From Ignavibacteriales bacterium (GTDB lineage Bacteria > Bacteroidota > Ignavibacteria > Ignavibacteriales > Ignavibacteriaceae), in the NCBI GenBank assembly GCA_020061995.1, contig JAGUXE010000267.1:1-41172 (forward strand): a stretch of 41,172 bases of DNA, in the 5' to 3' direction. Positions 9,611-18,317 of the stretch are shown piece after piece; within the stretch, counting starts at the first letter, position 1, and each line of letters starts with the position of its first letter. The position numbers and the translations under genes were made by a program. The notes beneath the pieces were generated by a model. The model was not told the DNA's origin and did not search any database. It saw nothing but the letters and a program-made list of their open reading frames with translations.

Positions 9611-11038
9611 TTATTCCTTATTTATTTGTGTTGACCGTTCAAAATCTTTAGGATCAATTTTGAATTTTTCCATTAAACGATATATAGTTGCCCTTCCAAG
9701 CTCTAAGCGTTGAGCGGCTTCCATAATATTTCCTTCAGTAATTTTCAGTGCATGTCTAATTGCTTCTTCTTTAATCTTTTCAAAAGGAATTATTATTGAT
9801 TCATCAAAAAATGAACCTGAAAACTCAACTTTTTTATTTTCACTACCGGCTCTAATATGCATCGGAAAATCTTCTACATCAATATAATCACCTTCTGAAA
9901 TAATTACACAACGTTCTACAGTATTTTCCATCTCTCGAACATTACCGGGCCAATCGTAATCGTAAATTAATTTTAGTGCTTTTCTCGAAAATCCTTTTAA
10001 TTCTTTGTTCAATTTCTTTTTAAATAATTCTATAAAATACTCTGCAAGAACCAAAACATCTCCTTTACGATGGCGCAATGGAGGAATAATTATCGGGAAT
10101 GAATTTAACCTGTAATAAAGATCTTCACGAAATTCTTTATTCTCTACAGCTTTTTTCAAGTCACGGTTTGTTGCAGAAATTATTCTGACGTCAGTTTTTA
10201 TAAGATCGTTTCCGCCTACTCTTTCAAATTCTTTTTCTTGTATAACACGGAGTAATTTTGCCTGAAGTGTCATTTCAAGTTCACCTACTTCATCAAGAAA
10301 AATTGTTCCGTCGTTGGCAATTTCAAATTTGCCAAGTTTGCGCTGATGTGCTCCTGTGAAAGCTCCTTTTTCATGACCGAAAAGTTCACTCTCTAATAAT
10401 TCACGGGGTATTGAAGCACAGTTGACTACAACAAACGGTTTATCTTTTCTGTTACCGCTATAATGTATTGCCCGTGCAATTAATTCTTTGCCCGTTCCAC
10501 TTTCACCGTAAACCAAAACAGTAATATCATTATTCAAAACTTTTGTGACAAGTTTAAATACATCCTGCATTTTTCCATCAGCAGAGATGAGATTTGAGAA
10601 GTTGTATTCCTGTTTAACATTCTCTTTTATATTTTGAAGTTCCCTTGTCAGGTCATAATTTTTAATGGCATTTTTAACTGCCGGTTCTAATCGTTGAATT
10701 TCAATCGGTTTCGGGAAGTAATCATAAGCCCCAAACCGGAGTGCTTCAAGTGCGACTTCTATTCTGCCTTGAGCAGACAACATTATCACCGGAAGATTCT
10801 CATCAAACTTTTTAACTCTTTTAAGAGTTTCTATACCATCCAAACCGGGGAGCATAATATCAAGAAGAATAAGATCAGGCTTATTGCTCAATTTTTTGAG
10901 CATATCTTCACCATTGTAAAAGACTTCGATTTTATAATTCCATTTATCTCTCACCCAGTAGGTGAGTAGTTTTGAAATTGCAAGTTCATCGTCAACAATA
11001 AATACTAATTTATCCAAAAGTTCCTCATGATTTATCAC
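9611..11038 (-). CDS. sigma-54-dependent response regulator, NtrC family
   Basis: A 475-residue transcription activator. The receiver domain (about 10-125) has phosphoacceptor Asp60 and Lys110. The AAA+ domain has Walker A GESGTGKE at 178-185, the sigma-54-contacting GAFTGA loop at 225-230, and Walker B GTIFLDE at 244-250. A Fis-type helix-turn-helix (AAQRLELGRATIYRLMEKF) lies near 447-466. All elements needed for phosphorylation-triggered opening of sigma-54 promoters are present. Its start overlaps the histidine kinase stop by 4 bp (ATGA), so they form a cognate pair. Targets cannot be read from this window. Confidence 0.94.
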   Translation of the reverse strand: MINHEELLDKLVFIVDDELAISKLLTYWVRDKWNYKIEVFYNGEDMLKKLSNKPDLILLDIMLPGLDGIETLKRVKKFDENLPVIMLSAQGRIEVALEALRFGAYDYFPKPIEIQRLEPAVKNAIKNYDLTRELQNIKENVKQEYNFSNLISADGKMQDVFKLVTKVLNNDITVLVYGESGTGKELIARAIHYSGNRKDKPFVVVNCASIPRELLESELFGHEKGAFTGAHQRKLGKFEIANDGTIFLDEVGELEMTLQAKLLRVIQEKEFERVGGNDLIKTDVRIISATNRDLKKAVENKEFREDLYYRLNSFPIIIPPLRHRKGDVLVLAEYFIELFKKKLNKELKGFSRKALKLIYDYDWPGNVREMENTVERCVIISEGDYIDVEDFPMHIRAGSENKKVEFSGSFFDESIIIPFEKIKEEAIRHALKITEGNIMEAAQRLELGRATIYRLMEKFKIDPKDFERSTQINKE

Positions 11039-12924
11039 ATAATTTTCGGAAGTTTAATTATGAAAGTAGTCCCCTTATCTTCTTCACTTTGAACAGTGAT
11101 TAACCCCTTGTGTAAATCTATTATTTGTTTAACTAAAGCCAAACCAAGCCCTGTTCCCGGAATTTCTGAGCCGGGTCGGCTAACCCTATAAAACTTTTGA
11201 AAAATAAACGGTAAATCTTTTTTCGGAATTCCGATTCCAGTATCACTTATGATTACTTCAAACTCTTTATAAAAACTTTGTGCAAAAACAGCTACGCGTC
11301 CACCTTCGTTTGTAAACTTAATTGCATTACTCAATAGATTTTCGAAGACTTGTTCAATTCGTTCTTTATCAAGATAGAGCATAACTTCTTCTGAAGGAAT
11401 TTCAACTGATAAAACAACATTTTTATCTACTGCTTTTTTTAACATTCGTTCTATAACTTTACTAAGCAAAAGAATCACGTCAAATTCCATTTTGTTAAGT
11501 GTGATTTTTCCTGCTTCAATTTTAGAAATGTCAAGCACATCATTTATAAGTTTGGAAAGACGTTTTGCCTCATTCAAAATTATCTGATTAAACTCAATTT
11601 TCATCGACTCAGGCATTTCATGGTCAGAGTCAATTGTTTCTGAAAAACCGATAATTGAGGCGAGTGGTGTTCGTAACTCATGTGAGATATTAGAAACAAA
11701 TTCATTCTTTAGTCTATTCAGTTCTTCCAGAACAGATATTTTTTGTTTAGCTCTGTCTCTTTCAATAGCTATTAATCTGTTTGCCTCAATAAATTTATTG
11801 TTGAGTTCCTTGGTCTTTTCCTGATCGAAAATTCGTTCGGTTATATCACGACCAATACCGAGCATTCCTTCAACTTTTTCATTATCAAATGTTGAACGGG
11901 CATTTATTTCGAAAATTATTTGCTTACCATATTTACTATTAAAAGTAACATTAAATGAGACAATCCGATTCGATTTTAGAATCTGCTGAAAAGATTTCAC
12001 TACTGCAGGTTTATCGTCATCCGAAACAAAATTAAGAAAGTGTTGCCCCTTAAGTTCATCCGGAAGATATTCAAGCGAAAGTGCCCCATTGCTGTTTACT
12101 GTAACGAAATTTCCTTTAAAGTCGAGTACGAAAATTAAATCATCTGCGGTTTCAAACAAAGTACGCAATCGTTCTTCCGATTTTTGGAGCAGAACTTGAT
12201 TCTGTTTTTCACGAGTTATATCGTATATGATTCCATCTATTCTTGCTAACTTCCCCTCCTCAAAAACGGGAAAGGCAGAGTGCTTAAAATACAATTCATT
12301 TCCTGCAGCATTCATCAAACTATACTCAACTGTTGCTGCAATTCCTTTTCTAATAGTAATTATAAACTCTTTAACTTTTGTGTAATCTTCCGGATTAATC
12401 ATTTTAATGATTTTAATGGGATGATTAATTATATCATTTCTACTGATTCCCATTATTCGTTCAATTGCATCTGTTATGAAGTAATAATTTTTACCATCTG
12501 GACTCGATGAAAAAATTATTGCATCCAGGAATGAAATTGTTCTTGATAAATAACCTTCATAAGTAATATGTTCGAAATAATTCGAATATTGAGTAACCGA
12601 AGTTTTCAAAAGAGTTAAATGCGTATGATTGATAATATCGGACTTATCGGTTTCAGCCAGAAGTATAAATTCATAGTTATTTAACAATTCTTTTCTAAAA
12701 GCAATATTCTTATTCGATTTTAGAAGTTCGTTTTGAAAATCATTATATGGAAGTTCATTTTGAAGGATATTTATACCTAAATTTGAAAAGGAAGGATCAG
12801 AAACATGTGGAACTGATATGATAACTTTGCAAAGTCCGTTATCAATTTTCTGGATGAGAAGACCGGAATTGCATACCGTCTCATCAACAATCAATTTAAT
12901 TATATCAGTTACAATTTCTTTCAT
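11035..12924 (-). CDS. PAS-domain sensor histidine kinase
   Basis: A 629-residue kinase, apparently cytoplasmic because no membrane segment is visible. The N-terminal 120 residues are of unknown fold. Two PAS domains follow (about 120-240 and 250-365; both end in recognisable PAC-like stretches, DITREK and GRDITERI), then a HisKA dimerisation helix with SNISHELRTP (phospho-acceptor His415), and an ATP-binding domain with NLLSNAIKF, DTGIGIP and GTGLGLALV. It should phosphorylate the NtrC-type regulator encoded immediately downstream. A minus-strand TATTTTTG (12957-12950) resembles the Bacteroidota -7 element but lacks a clear -33 partner. First gene of the four-gene operon running down to 7681. 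Confidence 0.92.
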   Translation of the reverse strand: MKEIVTDIIKLIVDETVCNSGLLIQKIDNGLCKVIISVPHVSDPSFSNLGINILQNELPYNDFQNELLKSNKNIAFRKELLNNYEFILLAETDKSDIINHTHLTLLKTSVTQYSNYFEHITYEGYLSRTISFLDAIIFSSSPDGKNYYFITDAIERIMGISRNDIINHPIKIIKMINPEDYTKVKEFIITIRKGIAATVEYSLMNAAGNELYFKHSAFPVFEEGKLARIDGIIYDITREKQNQVLLQKSEERLRTLFETADDLIFVLDFKGNFVTVNSNGALSLEYLPDELKGQHFLNFVSDDDKPAVVKSFQQILKSNRIVSFNVTFNSKYGKQIIFEINARSTFDNEKVEGMLGIGRDITERIFDQEKTKELNNKFIEANRLIAIERDRAKQKISVLEELNRLKNEFVSNISHELRTPLASIIGFSETIDSDHEMPESMKIEFNQIILNEAKRLSKLINDVLDISKIEAGKITLNKMEFDVILLLSKVIERMLKKAVDKNVVLSVEIPSEEVMLYLDKERIEQVFENLLSNAIKFTNEGGRVAVFAQSFYKEFEVIISDTGIGIPKKDLPFIFQKFYRVSRPGSEIPGTGLGLALVKQIIDLHKGLITVQSEEDKGTTFIIKLPKIM

Positions 12925-12960
12925 TAAGTTTCGGATTAGATAGAAAAATCAAAAATACAG

Positions 12961-12992
12961 TTGCCTAAAATACGAATTTAAAGTTATGTTTT
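12961..12992 (+). promoter_or_regulatory. possible promoter of the CDF transporter gene
   Basis: TTG at 12961-12963, a 21-bp spacer, then TATGTTTT at 12985-12992, one mismatch from the Bacteroidota TAnnTTTG -7 element. It lies about 57 bp upstream of the ATG at 13050. Motif match only. Confidence 0.3.
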
Positions 12993-13049
12993 AAGAGTGT
13001 CATTTAAATTTTGCGGTTAAAATAAAGAAAATTCATCAATTAAATAAGT

Positions 13050-13901
13050 ATGTCAAAAAAATTAGAAGAAGCTTCATCCCTCTCGTTAGCAGCAAATATT
13101 TTTTTATTTCTAATTAAGATAATCGTAGGAGTTATATCTAACTCAATTGCTGTTATTTCCGAGGCGCTTAATTCTCTTACTGACATTGTTTCATCACTTG
13201 CCATAATGTACAGTGTGAAAGTCTCTCTCAAAAAACCTGACGAAGATCACCAGTTTGGTCACGCTGCGGCTCAACCTCTTGCAGCATTTATCATTGCTCT
13301 CTTTGCAGCAATTCTTGCAATAAATCTTATTGAAGAGGCTATAAGAAGAATTATTTCACCAAATGAAGTTAATATAAACATAGCGGTTTATCTTGTCTTG
13401 TTGATTACGATTATTATAAAACTTTTATTGACTAAGTACCAATCAAAAATTGGGAAAGAACATCGAAGTCCTGCATTAAGGGCAAGTGCAGTCGACAGTC
13501 TAAATGATGTGCTTGCTTCTTCAATTGCGATAATAGGAATTATAGGTGTACAATTTGGATTTGTGATTCTTGATAGCATTGCAGGAATATTAATTGCTTT
13601 TTTTATTGCGAAATCAGGTTATGAGATCGCACGCGAGAATATTGATTATCTAATGGGACGTGCTGCTGATGAGCATTTAATCATTGAAATTGCAAATAAA
13701 GCTTTAAGAATCAAAGGTGTTGAAGGGCTAAACGAGTTGAAAACTTATTATGTTGGTGATAAATTCCATGTGGAAATTCATATTGATGTTGATAAAAGTC
13801 TCAATACAAAAGAGTCACACGACATTGGAAAACAGGTTCAAGCTGAAATTCTAAAACTTGAAGATATTAATAAAGTATTTGTACATATTGACCCGGTGTA
13901 A
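13050..13901 (+). CDS. cation diffusion facilitator (CDF) family metal transporter
   Basis: A 283-residue inner-membrane antiporter exporting divalent metal ions in exchange for protons. About six membrane segments occupy residues 10-185, followed by a ferredoxin-like cytoplasmic domain (about 200-283). The transport site in TM2 reads Asn41-x-x-x-Asp45 and in TM5 Asp149-x-x-x-Asp153; the HQFGHAAAQPLAAF loop is typical of the family. Zn-specific members normally have His/Asp in the first position of TM2, so the Asn hints at altered selectivity (Mn or Fe are possibilities, not shown). Monocistronic, divergent from the kinase operon. Confidence 0.9.
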   Translation: MSKKLEEASSLSLAANIFLFLIKIIVGVISNSIAVISEALNSLTDIVSSLAIMYSVKVSLKKPDEDHQFGHAAAQPLAAFIIALFAAILAINLIEEAIRRIISPNEVNINIAVYLVLLITIIIKLLLTKYQSKIGKEHRSPALRASAVDSLNDVLASSIAIIGIIGVQFGFVILDSIAGILIAFFIAKSGYEIARENIDYLMGRAADEHLIIEIANKALRIKGVEGLNELKTYYVGDKFHVEIHIDVDKSLNTKESHDIGKQVQAEILKLEDINKVFVHIDPV

Positions 13902-14168
13902 AAGGATTTCTTAACACTAGTCCTTTTTCCAATTAAAAAAACAGAGTCTAATTTCAATTCGATACGATAGGAATTGTATTTTGAATTGTTACATTAATCC
14001 TTATTATTAACTCATTCAAATTTTAACTGAACTTGGCGACCCCCGTTCGTAAAAATTACGGTTTTAATTATTACGTAGAAGACTATTTATATTTTCTATA
14101 TTGATGAAGATAAATCTTTTAACAACACGAAATTTTCTTGAGAAATGAATTAATGGAGACTTTGGTAT

Positions 14169-14906
14169 TTGAATAAAAAAATAACTTCAATTATTATTGA
14201 TGATGAACTTCACGGCAGAGAAAATCTAAAGAAGATAATTGAAACTTATTGTCCGGAAATTGAAATTGTTGGATTGGCTGACTCAGTTATCAACGGACTT
14301 TCACTAGTAAAGAATCTTAAACCGGATCTGGTATTCCTTGATATTAATATGCCTGTATTTGATGGTTTTGATTTTCTTGAGGAATTTGATACTCCTAATT
14401 TTTTAACTGTATTTGTTACTGCACATGAAGAGTTCGGAATTAAGGCACTCAAAGCTGGAGCGGTGGATTATATTCTTAAACCGATAAATATAAAGGAACT
14501 TAAACAATCAGTTAAAAAACTTATCTTAAAGCTAAATAATAATTTAATTTCAGAACCAATTCATGATTCAGATAAATTAGTTCTACCCGCCTCTAATGGT
14601 TTTCACGTAATTATAATTGATGATATTATCAGACTTGAAGCCGATAGTTGTTACACCAAAGTAATAAGTAAAGGAGAAAAGAGCTTGATAGTTTCACGCA
14701 CATTAAAAGATTTTGAAGATACACTTCCTAAAGAAAAATTTTTTAGAACTCATAAATCTCATATTATAAATCTGAAGCACATTAAAGATTATTCAAAAAT
14801 CAGCGGCAACTATGTTACTATGTCCGATGGAAGTAAAGTCGAAATCTCCCGCCGTAAAACGCCCGAGTTTATCCTCAAAATAAAATCCCTTCTTCTTGCA
14901 GTTTAA
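14169..14906 (+). CDS. LytTR-family response regulator (LytR/AgrA type)
   Basis: A 245-residue DNA-binding regulator: receiver domain (about 5-120, acidic IIIDDE pocket, phosphoacceptor Asp58, Lys104) and a C-terminal LytTR domain (about 140-240) including RLEADSCYTKV and FFRTHKSHIINLKHI. The start is TTG at 14169, supported by a GGAGA ribosome site at 14155-14159 and the lack of a better in-frame ATG. It is followed after 2 bp by its likely sensor kinase. The 267 bp upstream include a small inverted repeat (CGTAA/TTACG near 14050) and no other gene. Confidence 0.93.
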   Translation: MNKKITSIIIDDELHGRENLKKIIETYCPEIEIVGLADSVINGLSLVKNLKPDLVFLDINMPVFDGFDFLEEFDTPNFLTVFVTAHEEFGIKALKAGAVDYILKPINIKELKQSVKKLILKLNNNLISEPIHDSDKLVLPASNGFHVIIIDDIIRLEADSCYTKVISKGEKSLIVSRTLKDFEDTLPKEKFFRTHKSHIINLKHIKDYSKISGNYVTMSDGSKVEISRRKTPEFILKIKSLLLAV

Positions 14907-14908
14907 GT

Positions 14909-17893
14909 ATGTCCAAGAATAAATTATTCTGCATCCGTTTCATTTCCATTTTCCTCTTCGGTCTCCAAACTCTTGCGCAAACTCCGCCCTATAACCATTA
15001 CACTTCATCAGAAGGGTTGCCTTCTTCTACCGTTTTTGATATGCTTCAGGATAAAGAAGGATTTATGTGGTTTGGAACTTTGAATGGTTTAAGCAGATTT
15101 GATGGTAAACATTTTATAACATTTAATGAAAAGGACGGACTTAATTCAGCAGTAATTACGGCATTGCTTGCTGGCGACAACGACGATATTTTTATCGGTA
15201 ATTATGAAAAAGGGATCAACGTTTTACGCAACGGCAAAATCAAAAATTTCCGAAGAAAAGTAAAAGGGATAAATTTTAATACGGCTTTTTTTTTAAGGAA
15301 AGATGGCAAAATTTACTCTTACACAGCCTACGGAAGAATATCTGTTTTTCACGAAAAACCGGATTCAAGTCACGACAATTTTATTGCGGTTCCCGCTTCA
15401 ATATTCATTCATAGATTAGCAAAATTATCAGATGGTAATATACTTGCATTAACTTCAAATGGAGTATTTCGCATAGAGAATAATAAACTTATTAAAATGC
15501 ATATAACCGGATTACCGGATGACTATTACTATTGTCTTGCTCAACGAAGCGACAGCAGTTACTTTCTTGGAGCAAAAGGAGCTGTTTACCAGGTCAAAAA
15601 TAATAGTGTGATAAATAAATTTGTAGTGGATTCATATTCAAATAAACTTTTTTATGCAATTTTCTGCGACAGTAAAAATAATATCTGGTTTTCAGTTCTT
15701 GGCAAAGGTTTCTTTGTAATTCCGGATGGAAGCGATAAAATATTAAACATCGGCGAAAAGATGGGATTGGAGAACACTCAGATCGATGACTTTTATGAGG
15801 ATAATGAAGGAAATATTTGGATTGCTTCTTTCGGTAAGGGAGTATATTGTTTGAATAATCTTTATCTAAGAAATTTTTCGGAAAAGGATGGATTAACTAA
15901 TAACAATGTGAATTGTATTGAAAAAGATAAGTCGGGTAAAATTTTATTCGGTACTATAAACGGTATCAGCATTTTAGATAACGGAGTTATTAGCCCACTT
16001 AAAGACAACAGCGGTAAAATTTTATCGGGATATATAAACGATATTAAAGGTTACGATGAAGAAATATATGTTAACTGGGCTCCTGAAACCCCCGAAATAA
16101 AAAGTGTTTCTTACAAAGACTTGAATTTTCGTTTCTACAATTTCCCCTCGTTTTATAAAACTAAGTCAGGGCTATATATCCTAGGAAACGTTGGAAATGA
16201 TTTGCGAATATTTTCTAAATATCCTCCAAACTATAAAGAAATTGTGCCGATTACAATTTTTGGAGACAGTATTTACGCGAATCGTGTAAATGCTATTGCA
16301 GAGGATTCAAAAAATAATATTTGGGTCGGTACAAGCCTCGGTCTGTGCCAACTTTCGGAGATAAATGCAAAAACCACTCCGGTTAAATTGAAGAAAACTT
16401 TCTTTCCGGAAAATCCTGTTCTTAGTTCAAAGATTAATTCGATTTTTGCTGATAATAAAAACCGGATCTGGTTTACAGGCGTTAGAGGTATCGCATACTA
16501 TGATCTCGAAACTGATTCGGTAGTAAGCAATTTAAGTATAATAGATCTTGATAATTCGCTCCCAACTTCCGTAGCGATGGATAGCAAACAGAGAATCTGG
16601 ATCGGAACGATGAAAGGACTTTATCTGCTTGATAATGGAAAGACAAAATTGCTAAATAATTACGAGGGCTTGCTCTCAAACGAAATACTTTCACTTTATT
16701 TTGATAACGAAATAAATTCTTTGTATATCGGTACAAGTGATGGAATTTCTCTGCTCGACATAACTTCATTCGATGCTTATGTACATGCTAAACTCACTGT
16801 AAAAATGATAAATATAAAAGCGGGTGACTCGGTTTATACAAACTACAGCAATTTGGTTTTTAATCCTGATCAACACGACGTCTTCATTAATTTCAAAGCG
16901 ATAAGTTATTCCTCCCCCGGTTCAATTAAATACAAATATCAACTTGATGATCATCAGTGGATTGAAACAGATAATGATTTTTTAAATTTCATATCGCTTA
17001 AACATGGAGAATATAAACTTCGGATAATCGCAAAAACGCAGAATGCTGATTGGAGCAAACCCTATTTCCTATCCTTCAGTATTCTGCCGACATTCATTGA
17101 CACCATTTGGTTTGACTTCTTACTCATAAGCGTTCTTGTAAGTATACTTGTGTTCATCATAATTTGGCGGTTTAAACTGAACAATAAAAGGATGAGAGCG
17201 GAATTAGAACTAACCGAGAAAATAAATGACCTCAAACATCAGGCGCTGTCGGCGATGATGAATCCCCATTTTATTTTTAATTCGCTTAACTCGGTGCAAT
17301 ACCTCATCAACAGCCAGCGAAATGAAGAAGCAAATGATTATATAGCAATGATGGCTAAGTTGATCAGAAAAAATCTTGATACGGCGGGAAGCGGGGTCAT
17401 TCTTTTGTCTGAAGAGATCAACCGGCTTAAACTCTATCTCGAGCTTGAAAAACTGAGATTCCAGGAAAATTTTTCTTATGAAATTATCACCGGTGTGGAT
17501 GTTGATACAAGTTCACTAATGATTCCGAATATGATTATTCAACCTTTCGTAGAAAACTCACTTTGGCATGGAATAATTAACTCCGGAGTAAAAGGGATTT
17601 TAACAGTTTCATTCACATTTGAGGATGTCGATATTGACTCAATAATTTGCAGATCATTGATAATAAAAATTACTGATAATGGCATTGGAATTAATGAAGC
17701 AAAGAAGAATATAAAAGAGGATCACATCTCAAAAGGAATTCAGATTATTGAAGAGCGACTTAAATTACTAAGTACAAAAATGGAACTTCCTAAACCCATA
17801 ATGTTCGAAGATTTGAGTGATCGCGAGCACCATTCAAATGGTACTCAAGTTATAATTTCATTGCCACCCCCTCTTTATAAAATCATCAATTAA
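14909..17893 (+). CDS. beta-propeller sensor histidine kinase (LytS-like, Reg_prop/Y_Y_Y type)
   Basis: A 994-residue membrane sensor. A signal sequence ends near residue 23 (TLAQTPP). A long periplasmic region of ligand-binding propeller repeats follows, recognisable by recurring segments such as KEGFMWFGTLNGLSRF, GNIWIASFGKGVY and NNIWVGTSLGLCQL, then a Y_Y_Y immunoglobulin-like domain (about 645-715) and one membrane helix (about 734-756). The cytoplasmic His_kinase domain has MNPHFIFNSLNS with His787, an N-box near 873 (PFVENSLWHGI) and DNGIGI near 922. This matches the LytS-type kinase that partners LytTR regulators, and the regulator gene ends 2 bp upstream. Unlike hybrid two-component systems with the same propellers, receiver and DNA-binding domains are on a separate protein. 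Confidence 0.92.
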   Translation: MSKNKLFCIRFISIFLFGLQTLAQTPPYNHYTSSEGLPSSTVFDMLQDKEGFMWFGTLNGLSRFDGKHFITFNEKDGLNSAVITALLAGDNDDIFIGNYEKGINVLRNGKIKNFRRKVKGINFNTAFFLRKDGKIYSYTAYGRISVFHEKPDSSHDNFIAVPASIFIHRLAKLSDGNILALTSNGVFRIENNKLIKMHITGLPDDYYYCLAQRSDSSYFLGAKGAVYQVKNNSVINKFVVDSYSNKLFYAIFCDSKNNIWFSVLGKGFFVIPDGSDKILNIGEKMGLENTQIDDFYEDNEGNIWIASFGKGVYCLNNLYLRNFSEKDGLTNNNVNCIEKDKSGKILFGTINGISILDNGVISPLKDNSGKILSGYINDIKGYDEEIYVNWAPETPEIKSVSYKDLNFRFYNFPSFYKTKSGLYILGNVGNDLRIFSKYPPNYKEIVPITIFGDSIYANRVNAIAEDSKNNIWVGTSLGLCQLSEINAKTTPVKLKKTFFPENPVLSSKINSIFADNKNRIWFTGVRGIAYYDLETDSVVSNLSIIDLDNSLPTSVAMDSKQRIWIGTMKGLYLLDNGKTKLLNNYEGLLSNEILSLYFDNEINSLYIGTSDGISLLDITSFDAYVHAKLTVKMINIKAGDSVYTNYSNLVFNPDQHDVFINFKAISYSSPGSIKYKYQLDDHQWIETDNDFLNFISLKHGEYKLRIIAKTQNADWSKPYFLSFSILPTFIDTIWFDFLLISVLVSILVFIIIWRFKLNNKRMRAELELTEKINDLKHQALSAMMNPHFIFNSLNSVQYLINSQRNEEANDYIAMMAKLIRKNLDTAGSGVILLSEEINRLKLYLELEKLRFQENFSYEIITGVDVDTSSLMIPNMIIQPFVENSLWHGIINSGVKGILTVSFTFEDVDIDSIICRSLIIKITDNGIGINEAKKNIKEDHISKGIQIIEERLKLLSTKMELPKPIMFEDLSDREHHSNGTQVIISLPPPLYKIIN

Positions 17894-17978
17894 TAATCCC
17901 ACATTTCTTTTCTCCTTCCCGATTATTTAGATATTACTACCGTTCATTTAACAATCCATACCGCAGGCTTGTTCGTTA

Positions 17979-18009
17979 TTGCAGCAATCGACTCTTGAAG
18001 GTAACTTTG
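17979..18009 (+). promoter_or_regulatory. Bacteroidota-type promoter of the first 81-aa gene unit
   Basis: TTG at 17979-17981, a 20-bp spacer, then TAACTTTG at 18002-18009, a perfect TAnnTTTG. The same arrangement with the same spacing occurs at 20293-20323 before the paralogous gene, within about 99 bp that align without gaps. The GTG start lies 22 bp after the -7 element, implying a very short leader. Confidence 0.65.
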
Positions 18010-18031
18010 AATCAAAACAAGAGAAAACGAA

Positions 18032-18277
18032 GTGAATCTTCTAAAAAAGCTGATGAGAATATTTAGTAAAAAACTTGCGAAACCTTCACCTCTATTAATA
18101 ATAAAGAAAGGCAAAGGAGATGAAAATGTGAAGGAATACAACTCAATCGAAGAAGCAATTACCGATTTGGAAAAGGACCCGAATGTTTCCCATTATAAAA
18201 TAGAAAAGTTAAGATTATCCCTTAATAATTTGAAGCATAAAACCACAATTAAGATTAGAAACGGTGAAATAATATGA
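18032..18277 (+). CDS. conserved 81-aa protein of unknown function, copy 1
   Basis: I do not recognise a family. The 81-residue protein is 81% identical (66 of 81) to the one at 20346-20591. It has a cationic amphipathic N-terminus (MNLLKKLMRIFSKK), a KPSPLLIIKK strand, a variable stretch, then an almost invariant C-terminal half (SIEEA..DLE.DPNVSHYKIEKL). There is no signal peptide or membrane segment. The GTG start is used because it is shared by both copies and sits just behind a matching promoter; ATG at 18053 is an alternative. It is followed 40 bp later by an exported T9SS protein gene in what looks like one transcription unit. Confidence 0.7.
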   Translation: MNLLKKLMRIFSKKLAKPSPLLIIKKGKGDENVKEYNSIEEAITDLEKDPNVSHYKIEKLRLSLNNLKHKTTIKIRNGEII

Positions 18278-18317
18278 AGATGAATTTTATAAATAAAAGT
18301 AAAAATCGAGGCAAAAG

